Shown here piece after piece: positions 15,001 through 23,463 of a stretch of 64,000 bases of DNA. Made by a program: the position numbers and the translations under genes. The notes under the pieces were generated by a model, which was not told where the DNA came from, did no database searches, and worked only from the letters and a program-made list of their open reading frames with translations. The stretch's first letter is position 1; each line of letters begins with the position of its first letter. The DNA comes from SXNM01 sp964586155 (GTDB taxonomy: Bacteria > Myxococcota_A > UBA9042), in the NCBI GenBank assembly GCA_964586155.1, contig CAZPHC010000024.1, positions 1 through 64,000 on the forward strand, in the 5' to 3' direction.

Positions 15001-17600
15001 ATGGCGTCGGCCGGGTCGGCGACCACGAGCACGTTCCAGGTGCCGCCGGCGACCGAGGCCGGGATCGTCACCGTGATGCTCAGCGACTGGCTCTGCTTGG
15101 CGCCGAGCGAGGGCACGGTCGTCAGGTCGAGCTGGATGTCGTTCTTGTCGGCCGTCGCGTCGCTCGAGAGCGTCACGGCGATCTTGAGGTCCTTGGCCTC
15201 GGTCAGGCCGAGGTTGTGCAGCTTGAAGGTCAGGGTCAGCTTGCCGCCCGCGTCCGCGGACTTGGCGCCGAGCACGACGTCGGTGATCGCGAGCTGCGCG
15301 CCCGTGCTGCAGCCCGAGACCGCGTCGTGCAGGCAGACGCCGCCCTTGCACGCGTCGGTGGTGCAGGGGTTGCTGTCGTCGCAGGCGCTGACGTCGACGC
15401 AGGGCACGCAGCCGTCGATGGCCGACGCCTTGCAGCTGCCGTCCTTGGGATCGCAGCTGTCGGCGGTGCAGGGGTCACCGTCGTCGCAGGTGGGCTTCGG
15501 CCCGTCGGCGCAGACGCCCTTGGCGCAGATGTTGCCCTTGGTGCAGAGGTTGCCGCCCGCGCAGGCCTTGCCCTCTTGCGCCGGCGTCGGCTCGCACGAG
15601 CCGGTCTTGGGCTGGCAGGTCGAGACCAGGCAGGTCGTGTCGCTGCTGGGATCGCAGACGACGATGGTCGCCTTGTCGATCACGCACTTGCCGCTGGCGC
15701 AGACCGGCGAGCCATTGCAGAGGTCGGCGTCGTCCTTGCAGTCGGCGTCGATCTTGCACTCGCAGGTGTTGGCGCCGGCCTTGCACGCGCCCGCGCTGTC
15801 GCAGGTGTCGTTGGCGGTGCAGGCGTCGCCGTCGTCGCAGGCCGCGCCCGGCGCGGTTGTGCTCTTGCAGCCGAGCTTGGCGTCGCAGGTGTCGGCGGTG
15901 CAGGGGTCGCTGTCGTCGCAGGCCTTCGGATCCTTCTGTGTGCCCTTGCAGACGCCGCCGTCGCAGGCGTCCTTGTCGGTGCAGGCGTCGCCGTCGTCAC
16001 AGGCGTCGGCGTTCGGCGCCTTGGTGCAGCCGCTCTTGGGGTCACAGGCGTCGTCGGTGCAACTGTTGCCGTCATCGCAGGCGATGGCGTTGCCGGTGCA
16101 GGTGCCGCTGCTGCAGATGTCGTCCTTGGTGCAGCCGTTGCCGTCGTCGCAGCTGGCCTTGTCGTCGTTGGTCGAGGCGCAGGCGCCGTCCTTGCAGCTG
16201 TCGCTGGTGCACGGGTTGCCGTCGTCGCAGCTCTTGGCCACGCCGCCGCTGCACTTGCCGGCCTTGCAGGCGTCGTTCTCGGTGCAGGCGTCGCCGTCGT
16301 CGCAGGGGGCGATGACCGTGTCGCTCGCGGTCAGCGCCGAGAAGACGCAGCCGGTCTTGGCGTCGCAGCTGTCGACGGTACAGACGTCGTTGTCGTCGCA
16401 GACCTTGGCCGCGCCGGTGCAGCCGCCGCCGAAGCAGGCGTCGTTGTCGGTGCAGGGGTCGCTGTCGTCGCAGGCGCCGCCGTCGATCGCGGTGGCGGTG
16501 CAGCCGGCCGAGAGGTCGCAGCTGTCCTTGGTGCAGGCGTTGTTGTCGTCGCAGACCTTGGCTTCGCCGACGCAGCTGCCGTCCTTGCAGGTGTCGCCCG
16601 TGGTGCAGGCGCTGCCGTCGTCACAGGCGCCGGTCAGCTTGTCGAGCGTGCAGACGCCATCCTTGCAGGCGTCGCTGGTGCAGGGGTTGCCGTCGTCGCA
16701 GGCCTTGGGCTTGCCGCCGCAGACGCCGGCGTCGCAGGCGTCGCCCTCGGTGCAGGGGTTGCCGTCGTCACAGACGCCGGCCTTGGGCGTCACCGCGCAG
16801 GCGTACGTGTTGTCGTTGCCCTTGGTGCAGGCCGAGGTCGTGCACGCGCCGTCGCTGCAGGTGGCCTCGTCGGTGTCGCCGTTGCAGTCGTTGTCGACGC
16901 CGTCGCAGACCTCGTCCGGCGGGCTGGTCTTGGCGCACGGCTGGCAGGTCTTGGCGCCGCCTTCGACCTTGGCCACGCAGACGAGGGCCTTGTCGCAGTC
17001 GTTGTCGTCGGTGCAGGCGCACTCGACGCCGAAGGGGCAGTTGGCGTTGCTGTCGGGGTCGACGGCGTCGCTGGTGCCATCCGGGTCGACGGCGTCGGGA
17101 TCGACGGTGCCGTCGGGGTCGGTGCTGCCGTCCGGGTCGATGGCGTCGGGATCGACGGTGCCGTCCGGGTCGGTGCTGCCGTCCGGGTCGGTGCTGCCGT
17201 CGGGATCGACGGTGCCGTCAGGGTCGGTGCTGCCGTCGGGATCGACGGTGCCGTCCGGGTCGGTGCTGCCGTCCGGGTCGGTGCTGCCGTCCGGGTCGGT
17301 GCTGCCGTCCGGGTCGGTGCTGCCGTCCGGGTCGACCGTGGCGTCGGCGTCGGTGCCGCCCGAGGTGTCGTCGGTGCCTGCGCCGTCGATCGTGGTGCCG
17401 TCCACGACGGACGTGCCATCTGCGACGTCGCTCGCGCCGACCGTGTCGCCCGACGAGATGCCGTCGCCAAACGCGATGTCCGACGCTGCGTCCGATGAGA
17501 CCTTCGCGTCTGCACCCGAGCCGCCGACGGACGTATCGTCGCCGCACCCCACCATCGCCGCGACAATCGCCAACCACACCAGCCGGTTCCAACACCTCAT
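12087..17600 (-). CDS. giant CARDB-domain, Cys-repeat surface lipoprotein
   Basis: A 1837-residue lipoprotein, starting at an ATG with GGAGG 5 bases upstream. The signal peptide ends at a lipobox with Cys19 (AAMVGC). Three regions follow. First comes an Asp/Ser-rich linker with about 16 DPDGST/DPDGTV units (about residues 88-183). Second is a cysteine-rich region (about 187-760) with roughly twenty CDDGxxCTxDxC units. Third are nine consecutive CARDB-type beta-sandwich domains (about 765 to the end), each opening with a motif such as LPDLVATKW, RPDLTVSGI or LPNLKIVSI and containing an E.NETNN-like turn. CARDB modules are associated with cell adhesion, so a long fibre-like adhesin or surface stalk is likely. 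It is transcribed alone, convergent with the operon ending at 12005. Confidence 0.9.
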   Translation of the reverse strand: MRCWNRLVWLAIVAAMVGCGDDTSVGGSGADAKVSSDAASDIAFGDGISSGDTVGASDVADGTSVVDGTTIDGAGTDDTSGGTDADATVDPDGSTDPDGSTDPDGSTDPDGSTDPDGTVDPDGSTDPDGTVDPDGSTDPDGSTDPDGTVDPDAIDPDGSTDPDGTVDPDAVDPDGTSDAVDPDSNANCPFGVECACTDDNDCDKALVCVAKVEGGAKTCQPCAKTSPPDEVCDGVDNDCNGDTDEATCSDGACTTSACTKGNDNTYACAVTPKAGVCDDGNPCTEGDACDAGVCGGKPKACDDGNPCTSDACKDGVCTLDKLTGACDDGSACTTGDTCKDGSCVGEAKVCDDNNACTKDSCDLSAGCTATAIDGGACDDSDPCTDNDACFGGGCTGAAKVCDDNDVCTVDSCDAKTGCVFSALTASDTVIAPCDDGDACTENDACKAGKCSGGVAKSCDDGNPCTSDSCKDGACASTNDDKASCDDGNGCTKDDICSSGTCTGNAIACDDGNSCTDDACDPKSGCTKAPNADACDDGDACTDKDACDGGVCKGTQKDPKACDDSDPCTADTCDAKLGCKSTTAPGAACDDGDACTANDTCDSAGACKAGANTCECKIDADCKDDADLCNGSPVCASGKCVIDKATIVVCDPSSDTTCLVSTCQPKTGSCEPTPAQEGKACAGGNLCTKGNICAKGVCADGPKPTCDDGDPCTADSCDPKDGSCKASAIDGCVPCVDVSACDDSNPCTTDACKGGVCLHDAVSGCSTGAQLAITDVVLGAKSADAGGKLTLTFKLHNLGLTEAKDLKIAVTLSSDATADKNDIQLDLTTVPSLGAKQSQSLSITVTIPASVAGGTWNVLVVADPADAIVEDDEADNVGKGTVAIVGLPDLVATKWGTDKDVYGSGTVMSFSATVSNGGGAAVKSGSVARVYLSTDATFGTDTLLGSFNINALAVGASQNVSAQYKLPTLKDGTYVLFFQLDATSAVVEASEANNLLSKKFQIGPVANLRPTALSMANTTAGTTLNLSYAVQNNGAITAALHSDTVVLSTNTTYDANDIVLGAWQRASIAAGATAAYTAAVTIPANTPTGTYYLIAVVDTKLEVPEVSETDNTRVQGVAITGLPDFVPSLPTLPSVLPGAKAVITVRVDNKGGGNGGNENLRLYLSADTKVDAGDAVLGTTTFAGTAAGAFRTANMSVTYNAKPGLWNVLAVADYDAKIKEVSEDNNVAVAKLKIYDKAELKPASLVLSTSKIAASEVVTVSWTDANAGDDTPVGFVDRVYLSTDGQVSSGDVLLGVVNSNVLLAGASANRQIKVTIPTSTPAAAYNILVVTDADAAVAESNEGNNLAAAALEVTPPNMPELQASKAEVIGVSTTIAVGDDFSVQVVESNVGLADAGAYQSAWMLSADQTLSSDDVLLKTVSRPGLGGGKTATSTATLRLPVNTPSATRYLLYVVDSGSAVKESVETNNVAPAVKITAVARPDLTVSGISLSPSYGTTNSSVTLTCTVTNLGAAASGTFQMQALLSIADAKMDLGVDTVLATSNQAALGALQSRKVSISFKMPKIDAGKQMWIGTYVDSANAVKESNETNNAISTTFTSTSTAQTPNLFFETATTSAASVPVGGKFNLTATYRNLGGTNTGSWKARIVMAKSPYNLDGAIEIATSTEANLNAGASVKRTWTLTLPIDLPTNMRYLHVIADPDDAIKELVETDNVGYVTLTVLPLPNLKIVSIKASTTTPKANTNVDFDIIVTNTGSANASNALFALRRSGDTTITGGDLALYYVYVSLAAGATTTIKRTQLMASAFGKSFYIGARIDDNGAIAETDENDNVGTVKITLQ
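17054..17339 (-). repeat. 18-bp coding tandem repeat (DPDGST/DPDGTV)
   Basis: About 16 copies of an 18-base unit inside the CARDB gene, encoding Asp-Pro-Asp-Gly-Ser-Thr with an alternating Thr-Val variant. The DNA units are nearly identical, so copy number could change by recombination or slippage without breaking the frame. The Asp spacing resembles calcium-binding repeats, but the role is more safely described as a spacer. Confidence 0.85.
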
Positions 17601-17631
17601 CTCGACCTCCGACCCACGTTGGGGAGCGCAT

Positions 17632-17660
17632 CATCATCCATTCATCTGCGCCGTTTGCAA
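17632..17660 (-). promoter_or_regulatory. possible promoter of the CARDB gene
   Basis: In the relatively AT-richer 60 bases upstream of the CARDB gene, a TTGCAA (17655-17660) is followed, 17 bases on, by ATGATG (17632-17637). It sits about 32 bases before the start codon. The match to a sigma-70 promoter is partial. Confidence 0.25.
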
Positions 17661-17808
17661 GAGGATTGATGTTGCCCGTCAGGTCGCGAAGACCGTCGTG
17701 ATCATGGCTGGTTGCGGAGCAGGCGTGGCCCCGGCCTTGCGCCGCGGCCGGCCTTCGCCCATCCTCCCGCGCCCGCAGCGCATCCACGCGCCGCCGCCAG
17801 GGATCGCC

Positions 17809-18690
17809 ATGACCGACTCACCCGCCGCCCCGACGCTCGACACCACCCCGCCGCTGCTCAACAAGCGCGGCCTGCTGATGGCGCTCGGCATCGCCGTCGT
17901 GCTGTGGATCTCCGCGGCCATGACCGGCAGCAAGATCGTCATCGGCATCGTCGCCGTGCTGACGCTGGTCGCCATCGGCGGCCTGATCTGGCTGTGGCGG
18001 CGGACGCGCCAGCAGAACGAGGTCCTGCAGCTGCTGCAGTCGGCCCAGAGCTCGCCCGAAGCGCGCAGGGCGGCGCTCGAGCAGCTCGCGGCGCAAGACA
18101 GCAAGGGCGGCGATGTGCTGAGCCAGCTCGCCCGCGCCCAGCTCGAGGCGCAAGATGACCCGGATCGCGCGCTCGAGACGCTCTCGGCGATGGATCTGTC
18201 CAAGGTCCCGGCCGAGGCCGCCGACCAGGTGCGGACCTTCCGCGCGCAGCTGCTGCTGCTCAAGAACCGGGTCCGCGAGGCGCGCGAGGTCGTCGATCGC
18301 ATCGTCATCTCGCCCGCGGGCGCCAAGGCCGGGCGCGCGATGATCGCGTCGGTCGTCGGCGAGACCTGGGCCCGCAGCGGCCGCGGCGAGGAGGCCATGG
18401 CGCTGCTCGAGGAGTTCAAGCCCGACGATCCTGAGCTCGCCCAGATCCGGCCGATGCTGCTCTTCGCCCGCGTCTTCGCCCAGTTTGGCGCCGGCAAGAA
18501 GGAGCGCGCGCGCAAGGACATGAAAGCGCTGATGGCCGAGGACGCCAACCTGCTCGGCCGCTTCGTCGCGCCCGGCCCCGGCGTCCACATCGAGCTGCGC
18601 ACCATGGCCAGCGAGCTGCTGCGCACCCACCCCGACATGAAGCGCTACATGCGCCAGCAGCCCAGCGCGATGCAGCGCCGGATGCGCTGA
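17809..18690 (+). CDS. membrane-anchored helical-repeat (TPR-like) protein
   Basis: A 293-residue protein with a polar 20-residue start, two adjacent transmembrane helices (about 25-41 and 44-62) and a WRRTR positive stop. This places the large C-terminal part in the cytoplasm. That part is helical, with paired Ala/Leu-rich helices (ARRAALEQLAAQ, ALETLSAMDLSKVP, AREVVDRIVISPAG) like degenerate tetratricopeptide repeats, and ends in Met/Arg-rich helices. I do not recognise a named family. The start is the ATG at 17809; longer readings run into the antisense strand of the CARDB gene. It is followed after 54 bases by the nitronate monooxygenase gene, possibly in one unit. Confidence 0.75.
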   Translation: MTDSPAAPTLDTTPPLLNKRGLLMALGIAVVLWISAAMTGSKIVIGIVAVLTLVAIGGLIWLWRRTRQQNEVLQLLQSAQSSPEARRAALEQLAAQDSKGGDVLSQLARAQLEAQDDPDRALETLSAMDLSKVPAEAADQVRTFRAQLLLLKNRVREAREVVDRIVISPAGAKAGRAMIASVVGETWARSGRGEEAMALLEEFKPDDPELAQIRPMLLFARVFAQFGAGKKERARKDMKALMAEDANLLGRFVAPGPGVHIELRTMASELLRTHPDMKRYMRQQPSAMQRRMR

Positions 18691-18744
18691 ACGGGCCGCG
18701 TTCACGGTCCCAGCGGCGGGCGCTCCGCCGACAAGGAGTCTTCG

Positions 18745-19692
18745 ATGCCCACGCCCGCCGCGTTCGCTGGACGCACCCGTCTGCCCGTCATCGCCGCGCC
18801 GATGTTCCTGGTCTCGGGGCCCGAGCTGGTGCTGGCGACGTGCAAGGCCGGGCTGATCGGCACGTTCCCGGCGCTGAACCAGCGCAGCACCGAGGGCTTC
18901 GACGCCTGGCTGACGCAGCTCGAGCAGGGCCTCGCCGACGCGCCGGGGGCCGCGCCCTATGGCGTCAACCTCATCGTCCACCGGACCAACCCGCGGGTGC
19001 AGGCCGACCTCGAGGTCTGCGTGCGCCATCGCGTGCCGTTGGTCATCACCTCGCTCGGCGCGGTCAAGGAGGTCGTCGACGCGGTGCACGGCTATGGCGG
19101 CGTCGTCTTCCACGACGTGACCAACGCCCGCCACGCGCAGAAGGCCGCCGAGGCCGGCGTCGACGGGCTGATCCTCGTCAGCGCGGGCGCCGGCGGCCAC
19201 GCCGGCACGACCAACCCCTTCGCGTTGTTGGCGGAGATCCGGCCCCACTTCGACGGCACGATCTGCCTGGCGGGCTGCCTCAACAGCGGCCGTGACGTCG
19301 CCGCCGCGATCGCCATGGGCGCCGACTACGCCTACATGGGCACCCGCTTCATCGCGACGGTCGAGGCCAACGCCGCGGCGATGTACAAGCAGATGTGCGT
19401 CGAGTCCGGCGCGGCCGACATCCTCTACACCGCCGCGATCTCGGGCATCCCCGCCAGCTTCTTGACCCAGAGCATCCTCAACGCCGGCCTCGATCCGGCG
19501 ACGCTGCCCAAGGATCGCAAGATCGACCTGGGCAAGGAGCTCGACACCGAGTCCAAGGCCTGGAAGGACATCTGGAGCGCGGGGCAGGGCGTCGCCGGCA
19601 TCGCCGACGTGCCGACCGTGGCCGAGCTCGTCGACCGCCTCGTCGACGGCTGGAACGAGGCCGGCGCTGCGCTGCGCCCGGTCGCCCGCTAG
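18745..19692 (+). CDS. nitronate monooxygenase / FMN-dependent dioxygenase
   Basis: A 315-residue TIM-barrel flavoprotein of the nitronate monooxygenase (2-nitropropane dioxygenase) family, which oxidises alkyl nitronates such as propionate-3-nitronate with FMN. Typical motifs are RLPVIAAPMFLVS at the start, PLVITSLGA, SAGAGGHAGTTNPFALL (containing the usual catalytic histidine and phosphate-binding glycines) and GADYAYMGTRFIAT. The length is close to the family norm. AAGGAG precedes the ATG. Its stop overlaps by three bases the stop of the convergent acyltransferase gene. Some members act as enoyl reductases in lipid synthesis, so the true substrate is open. Confidence 0.9.
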   Translation: MPTPAAFAGRTRLPVIAAPMFLVSGPELVLATCKAGLIGTFPALNQRSTEGFDAWLTQLEQGLADAPGAAPYGVNLIVHRTNPRVQADLEVCVRHRVPLVITSLGAVKEVVDAVHGYGGVVFHDVTNARHAQKAAEAGVDGLILVSAGAGGHAGTTNPFALLAEIRPHFDGTICLAGCLNSGRDVAAAIAMGADYAYMGTRFIATVEANAAAMYKQMCVESGAADILYTAAISGIPASFLTQSILNAGLDPATLPKDRKIDLGKELDTESKAWKDIWSAGQGVAGIADVPTVAELVDRLVDGWNEAGAALRPVAR

Positions 19693-20600
19693 CGACCGTC
19701 CCGTCCCCGGAGCCGCGACGCCAGCGTCGCCAGCGAGCGGCGCGCGTGCTCGAACTGCTCGGCCGGGCTCGGCGCCGTCGCGGCCAGGGCGTCGAGCGCG
19801 TCCTGCAAGGACGCACGCACGGCCTCGTCGAGCGCAGCGATGGCATGCGGATCGGCGGGATCGACGTCCCGGGGCGGATGCACGGGCTCGCCGACGCGGA
19901 AGCGGAAGCGCACGGGCACGGGCAGGTGTGGCCAGGGCCCGACGGCAAGCCCCCAGGGCAACGAGAGGTGCACGGGGAAGACCTCGGCGCGAAACGCCTT
20001 GTGGATCCCCAGGAGTTTCGCGACCCTGGCGCCGTTGGTCAGCACCACGAAGCTCTGGTGGGAGCCGCAGTGGGCGAACGGCACCACCGGCACACCCGTC
20101 TGCAGCGCCAGGCGGGCGAAGCCCTTGCGGCCGGCAAACTGGACCCGATGCCGCTCGGCGAAGCTGCGCCAGGTGTCCTGGTCGCCGCCCGGATACACGA
20201 GCAGGTCGCGGCCGTGCTCGGCGAGGATGCGGCGGCCCATGTCCGGGCTGGCGCGCAGCGTGCCGAAGCGGGCGACGGTGCGGCCGATCGGGCCGCCGAT
20301 GCGGAACAACATGTCGTGGCCGAGCGCCATCAGCGGCCGGCGCTGGCCGTGCTGCTGCGTCCAGGCGTAGCCGAGGCCGAACGAGTCGGGCACCGAGGTG
20401 CCGCCCGAGTGGTTGCCGACGACCAACGCCGGGGCCGGCGGCAGGCGCTCCCAGCCGTCGACGCTGACCTCGAACGGGCCGCCCGGGCCAAAAAGCGGCT
20501 CGGTCAGGGCCATCGCCCGCTCGATCCTCGCTGGATCGACGAGCGCGGGGTCGTCGCCCCAGCGGGGCAGGTCGGCGGCGGCATCGGCAAACAGCGACAT
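19689..20600 (-). CDS. lysophospholipid acyltransferase family protein
   Basis: A 303-residue protein of the PlsC/LPLAT superfamily, which transfers acyl groups to lysophospholipids or other glycerolipids. The first acyltransferase motif is present as VGNHSGGTSVPD (His64), spaced more widely than the usual NHxxxxD, as in diacylglycerol-acyltransferase-like members. LLVYPGGDQDTWR is the likely counterpart of the FPEGTR glycerol-phosphate-binding motif. No clear transmembrane helix is visible, so it probably associates peripherally with the inner membrane. It is convergent with the nitronate monooxygenase and divergent from the membrane-fused spermidine-synthase homologue. The exact acceptor is unknown. 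Confidence 0.85.
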   Translation of the reverse strand: MSLFADAAADLPRWGDDPALVDPARIERAMALTEPLFGPGGPFEVSVDGWERLPPAPALVVGNHSGGTSVPDSFGLGYAWTQQHGQRRPLMALGHDMLFRIGGPIGRTVARFGTLRASPDMGRRILAEHGRDLLVYPGGDQDTWRSFAERHRVQFAGRKGFARLALQTGVPVVPFAHCGSHQSFVVLTNGARVAKLLGIHKAFRAEVFPVHLSLPWGLAVGPWPHLPVPVRFRFRVGEPVHPPRDVDPADPHAIAALDEAVRASLQDALDALAATAPSPAEQFEHARRSLATLASRLRGRDGR

Positions 20601-20824
20601 CGGGCGTGCCTCGGCGGCCGGGCGCCGCGAACCGGGGCGCCACGGGCGGCCAACGATGGAAGCACGGGCCCGGACGATGCGTCCAGAGCCACCGTCGCCG
20701 TGGATCGCCGCGGTCCGCCGTGTCGGCGCGGCGGCTGCCCTTGAGGCGCCGCGTTCTGGCCGGTATCGTCGCGCTCTCTGCTGCTGCGGCCCGCTGTCTC
20801 GCCGCCCGCCCGCCCAGGACCAAC

Positions 20825-23428
20825 GTGCTGCACGTTCTGTTGCCGAGCCTGTTGCTGTTGACAGGCATGACCGGGTTGCTCGACGAGGTCGTGCTCGGCC
20901 GACTGCTGGCGTTGCACGTCGGCTCGTCGGGCGCGGCCCAGGCCGTCGTGCTCGCGACCTTCCTCGGCGGCTTGTCGGCTGGCGCGTGGCTGACCGATCG
21001 CGTGTTCGCGGCGCGGTTGCAAGAGCCGCGGACGGCCCTGCGGGCCTGGGCCGGCCTCGAGGCGTTCATCGGCCTGTGGGCGACGACGGTGCCGTGGCTG
21101 GCCGACGCGCTGTTCGCCGCGTTGGAGCCGTTGGCGCAGCGGCTACCGGCCGGCGGTGGCGCCGACGTCGCGCTGTCGATGACGGGGGCGGTGGTCAGCA
21201 CGCTGCCGCTGACGACCGCGATGGGCGCGACCCTGCCGGTGATCGCCCTGGCCGTCGGCGGCGCCGTCGGGCCCGCCGGCGTGGGCCTGCTGTCGCGCTG
21301 CTACGCGGTCAACGCCGCCGGCGGCGCGCTCGGTGCCTGGATCGCGGGCTTCTGGGCCATCGAGGCGCTCGGGCTGCACGCGCCGCTGGCGATCGGCGGC
21401 GCGTCGAACCTGCTGGTGGCCGCGATCGCCTGGCTGCTGGCGCGCAACCTGCCGCTGGCGAGCGAGCGGCCGGTCGACGCGGGCGCGCCGGCGGCCCGCG
21501 TCGCCGCGGATCGCGGGGCAGCACCGGCGATGGTGCTCGTGGTCGCCGCGTTCGCCACCGGCATGGTCACGCTCGTCGACGAGGTCGTCTGGGTGCGCAT
21601 GGCCGCGCTGCTGCTCGGCGCCAGCGCCCAGGCGTTCGCGTGGATGTTGGTGATCGTCATCGTCGGCGTCGCCGGAGGTTCGGCCCTGGCGACCGCGGCG
21701 ATCGAGCGCGGGCAGGCGGGGCGGCGCGTGTTGGTCGCGAGCCAGGCCGCGGCCGGCGTCTTCGGCCTGATCCTGGCGCTGCGGCTCGCGGCGCTGCCCG
21801 ACGAGCTGCTGGTCCAGCGGCTGTCGATCCCGCCGAAGCCAGAGAATTACGGCTGGTGGTTGCTGCAGGGGGGCGGTTGGCTCGCGCTGCACCTGCTGCC
21901 GGCGGCGTTGGCGCTCGGCGCGTCGTTCCCGTCGCTGCTGGCCGCGGCCTGCGAGGCTGGCGCCGCGCTGCCGCGCGCGACCGCCTGGCTGCTCGGGGCC
22001 AACACCGCCGGCAACCTGGCCGGTGCCCTGACGGGTGGCTTCCTCTGGATGCCGCTGCTCGGCCTCGAACGCGTCCTGGTGCTCGGCGCGGCGGCCTCGT
22101 TCGCCGTCGCCGGCCTCGCGCTCGGCACGCGTCGCGCTGGCGCCTCGGGCGAGGACGCCGCCGCGGGCCGTCGCGACGGTCACGCGGCGCGGGCGGCGTT
22201 CGCGTTGGCAGCCGTCGTGGCGCTGGTCGGTCTCGTCGCGCCGCCCGACGTGGGCCTGCTCTACCACGGCCTGTACCGGACCCGCGCCCAGCCCGGGCGA
22301 CCCCTGCCGAGCCGTGATCACCGCGATCCGACCGAGCGCAGCGTGTTCCGCGAAGACGGCAAGGACGCGTCGATCACGGTCGACGGCTTCCGCCACGGCG
22401 ACGCCTGGGCCCTGACCTTCGCCACCAACGGCAAGCCCGACGGCAGCTCCGCCGAGTCGCTGACCCAGGCCGGGCTCGGCCTGGTCGGCCTGCTCGCGGC
22501 GCCCGAGGCGCGCGACGTCTTCGTCGTCGGCCTCGGCACGGGCCAGAGCGCCGCCGCCGCCGCCGCGCTGGACGGCGCCCGGGTCCGCGTCGCCGAGCTC
22601 TCGCCGGCCGTCCTCGACGTCGCGCGGCTATTCGCTGACTTCAACGGCGACGTGCTGGCCCAGCCGAACGTGCACATCGAGATCGCCGACGCCCGCACGG
22701 TGTTGCAGCGCAGCGCGCCCGGCAGCTTCGACATGATCGTCAGCGAGCCGAGCAACCCCTGGGTCGTCGGCGTGCCCGATCTCTTCACGGTCGAGACCTT
22801 TGACCTGGTCAGGCGCGCGCTGCGGCCCAACGGCGTGATGGTGCAGTGGCTGCAGTCGTACGAGATGAGCGACGAGACCTTCCGCTCGGTGCTGTGCACG
22901 GTGGCGACCGCGTTCCCCGAGGTTCGCGTCGTGCGCTTGGAGCCCGGCGACGTCGCGCTGGTCGCCGCGATGGCGCCGCTGCCGGACGATCAGGTGGCCA
23001 ATGCGCTCGACCTCGTCGCGACGCGGCTGCAGGGCGAGCGCCTGCAGGCCTGGCTCTCGGCGCTGCCCGATCCGCGCCTGTTCCACAGCCTCGACGAGCT
23101 CCTGGCGCTCGAGATCGCTGGCCCCGCGCGGGTGCGCGCGTTCTGCGCCGGCTTCGACGCGCCGCTGACGCTGGCCCGGCCGCGGATCGAGTACCAGGCG
23201 CCGCGCGACTTCTTCGCCGGGCTGACGCCGAGCAGCTCGCTGCGGGCGCTGGACGGGCGCATGGCGGAGCCGCAGGCGATGCTGCTGGCCCGGCGTTGGC
23301 GTCACCACGCGCCGGACGCGGCGACCCGCGAGGCGGTGGCGGCGTTCCTCGAGCGCCTGCATATCCGGGTCGACGTGCCGGTGATCGCCGGGCTTCGGGC
23401 CGGAACCTACCCGTCCGCGGCAGACTGA
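20825..23428 (+). CDS. polytopic membrane protein fused to a spermidine-synthase-like domain
   Basis: An 867-residue fusion. The N-terminal half has about 12-14 transmembrane helices in two related blocks: GLLDEVVLGRLLALHVGSSGAAQ near residue 15 is echoed by TLVDEVVWVRMAALLLGASAQAF around 260. The C-terminal 300 residues are a Rossmann fold of the spermidine synthase family (VVGLGTGQSAAAAA, VAELSPAVLDVAR, VSEPSNPWVVGVPDLF). The acidic catalytic residue of true aminopropyltransferases is replaced by SEPSNPW, as in many fused homologues of unknown activity, so I would not call it a spermidine synthase. The GTG at 20825 has AGGA just upstream. The frame is open back to 20606, but that would give an Arg-rich leader five bases from a divergent gene. 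Confidence 0.8.
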   Translation: MLHVLLPSLLLLTGMTGLLDEVVLGRLLALHVGSSGAAQAVVLATFLGGLSAGAWLTDRVFAARLQEPRTALRAWAGLEAFIGLWATTVPWLADALFAALEPLAQRLPAGGGADVALSMTGAVVSTLPLTTAMGATLPVIALAVGGAVGPAGVGLLSRCYAVNAAGGALGAWIAGFWAIEALGLHAPLAIGGASNLLVAAIAWLLARNLPLASERPVDAGAPAARVAADRGAAPAMVLVVAAFATGMVTLVDEVVWVRMAALLLGASAQAFAWMLVIVIVGVAGGSALATAAIERGQAGRRVLVASQAAAGVFGLILALRLAALPDELLVQRLSIPPKPENYGWWLLQGGGWLALHLLPAALALGASFPSLLAAACEAGAALPRATAWLLGANTAGNLAGALTGGFLWMPLLGLERVLVLGAAASFAVAGLALGTRRAGASGEDAAAGRRDGHAARAAFALAAVVALVGLVAPPDVGLLYHGLYRTRAQPGRPLPSRDHRDPTERSVFREDGKDASITVDGFRHGDAWALTFATNGKPDGSSAESLTQAGLGLVGLLAAPEARDVFVVGLGTGQSAAAAAALDGARVRVAELSPAVLDVARLFADFNGDVLAQPNVHIEIADARTVLQRSAPGSFDMIVSEPSNPWVVGVPDLFTVETFDLVRRALRPNGVMVQWLQSYEMSDETFRSVLCTVATAFPEVRVVRLEPGDVALVAAMAPLPDDQVANALDLVATRLQGERLQAWLSALPDPRLFHSLDELLALEIAGPARVRAFCAGFDAPLTLARPRIEYQAPRDFFAGLTPSSSLRALDGRMAEPQAMLLARRWRHHAPDAATREAVAAFLERLHIRVDVPVIAGLRAGTYPSAAD

Positions 23429-23463
23429 CGCCGCGGACGTGGCCGGCCCCGCGGGGCGCGGCG
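23429..23463. terminator. hairpin filling the gap between convergent genes
   Basis: CGCCGCG (23429-23435) pairs with CGCGGCG (23457-23463), and a GGCCCCGCGGGGC palindrome lies in the loop. It occupies exactly the gap between the stops at 23428 and 23464. No T tract is present. Confidence 0.45.

Noticed and set aside
17054..17339. Regular 18-bp repeats as a CRISPR array
   Set aside because: The units are contiguous, in frame and encode DPDGST inside a larger gene.
12081..17498. A 1805-residue open frame antisense to the CARDB gene
   Set aside because: It is low-complexity Arg/Gly/Val-rich and mirrors the repeats of the real gene. The opposite strand has a signal peptide, ribosome site and domain structure.
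20825..23428. Calling the fusion protein a spermidine synthase
   Set aside because: The catalytic acidic motif is replaced by SEPSNPW, so polyamine synthesis is not supported.
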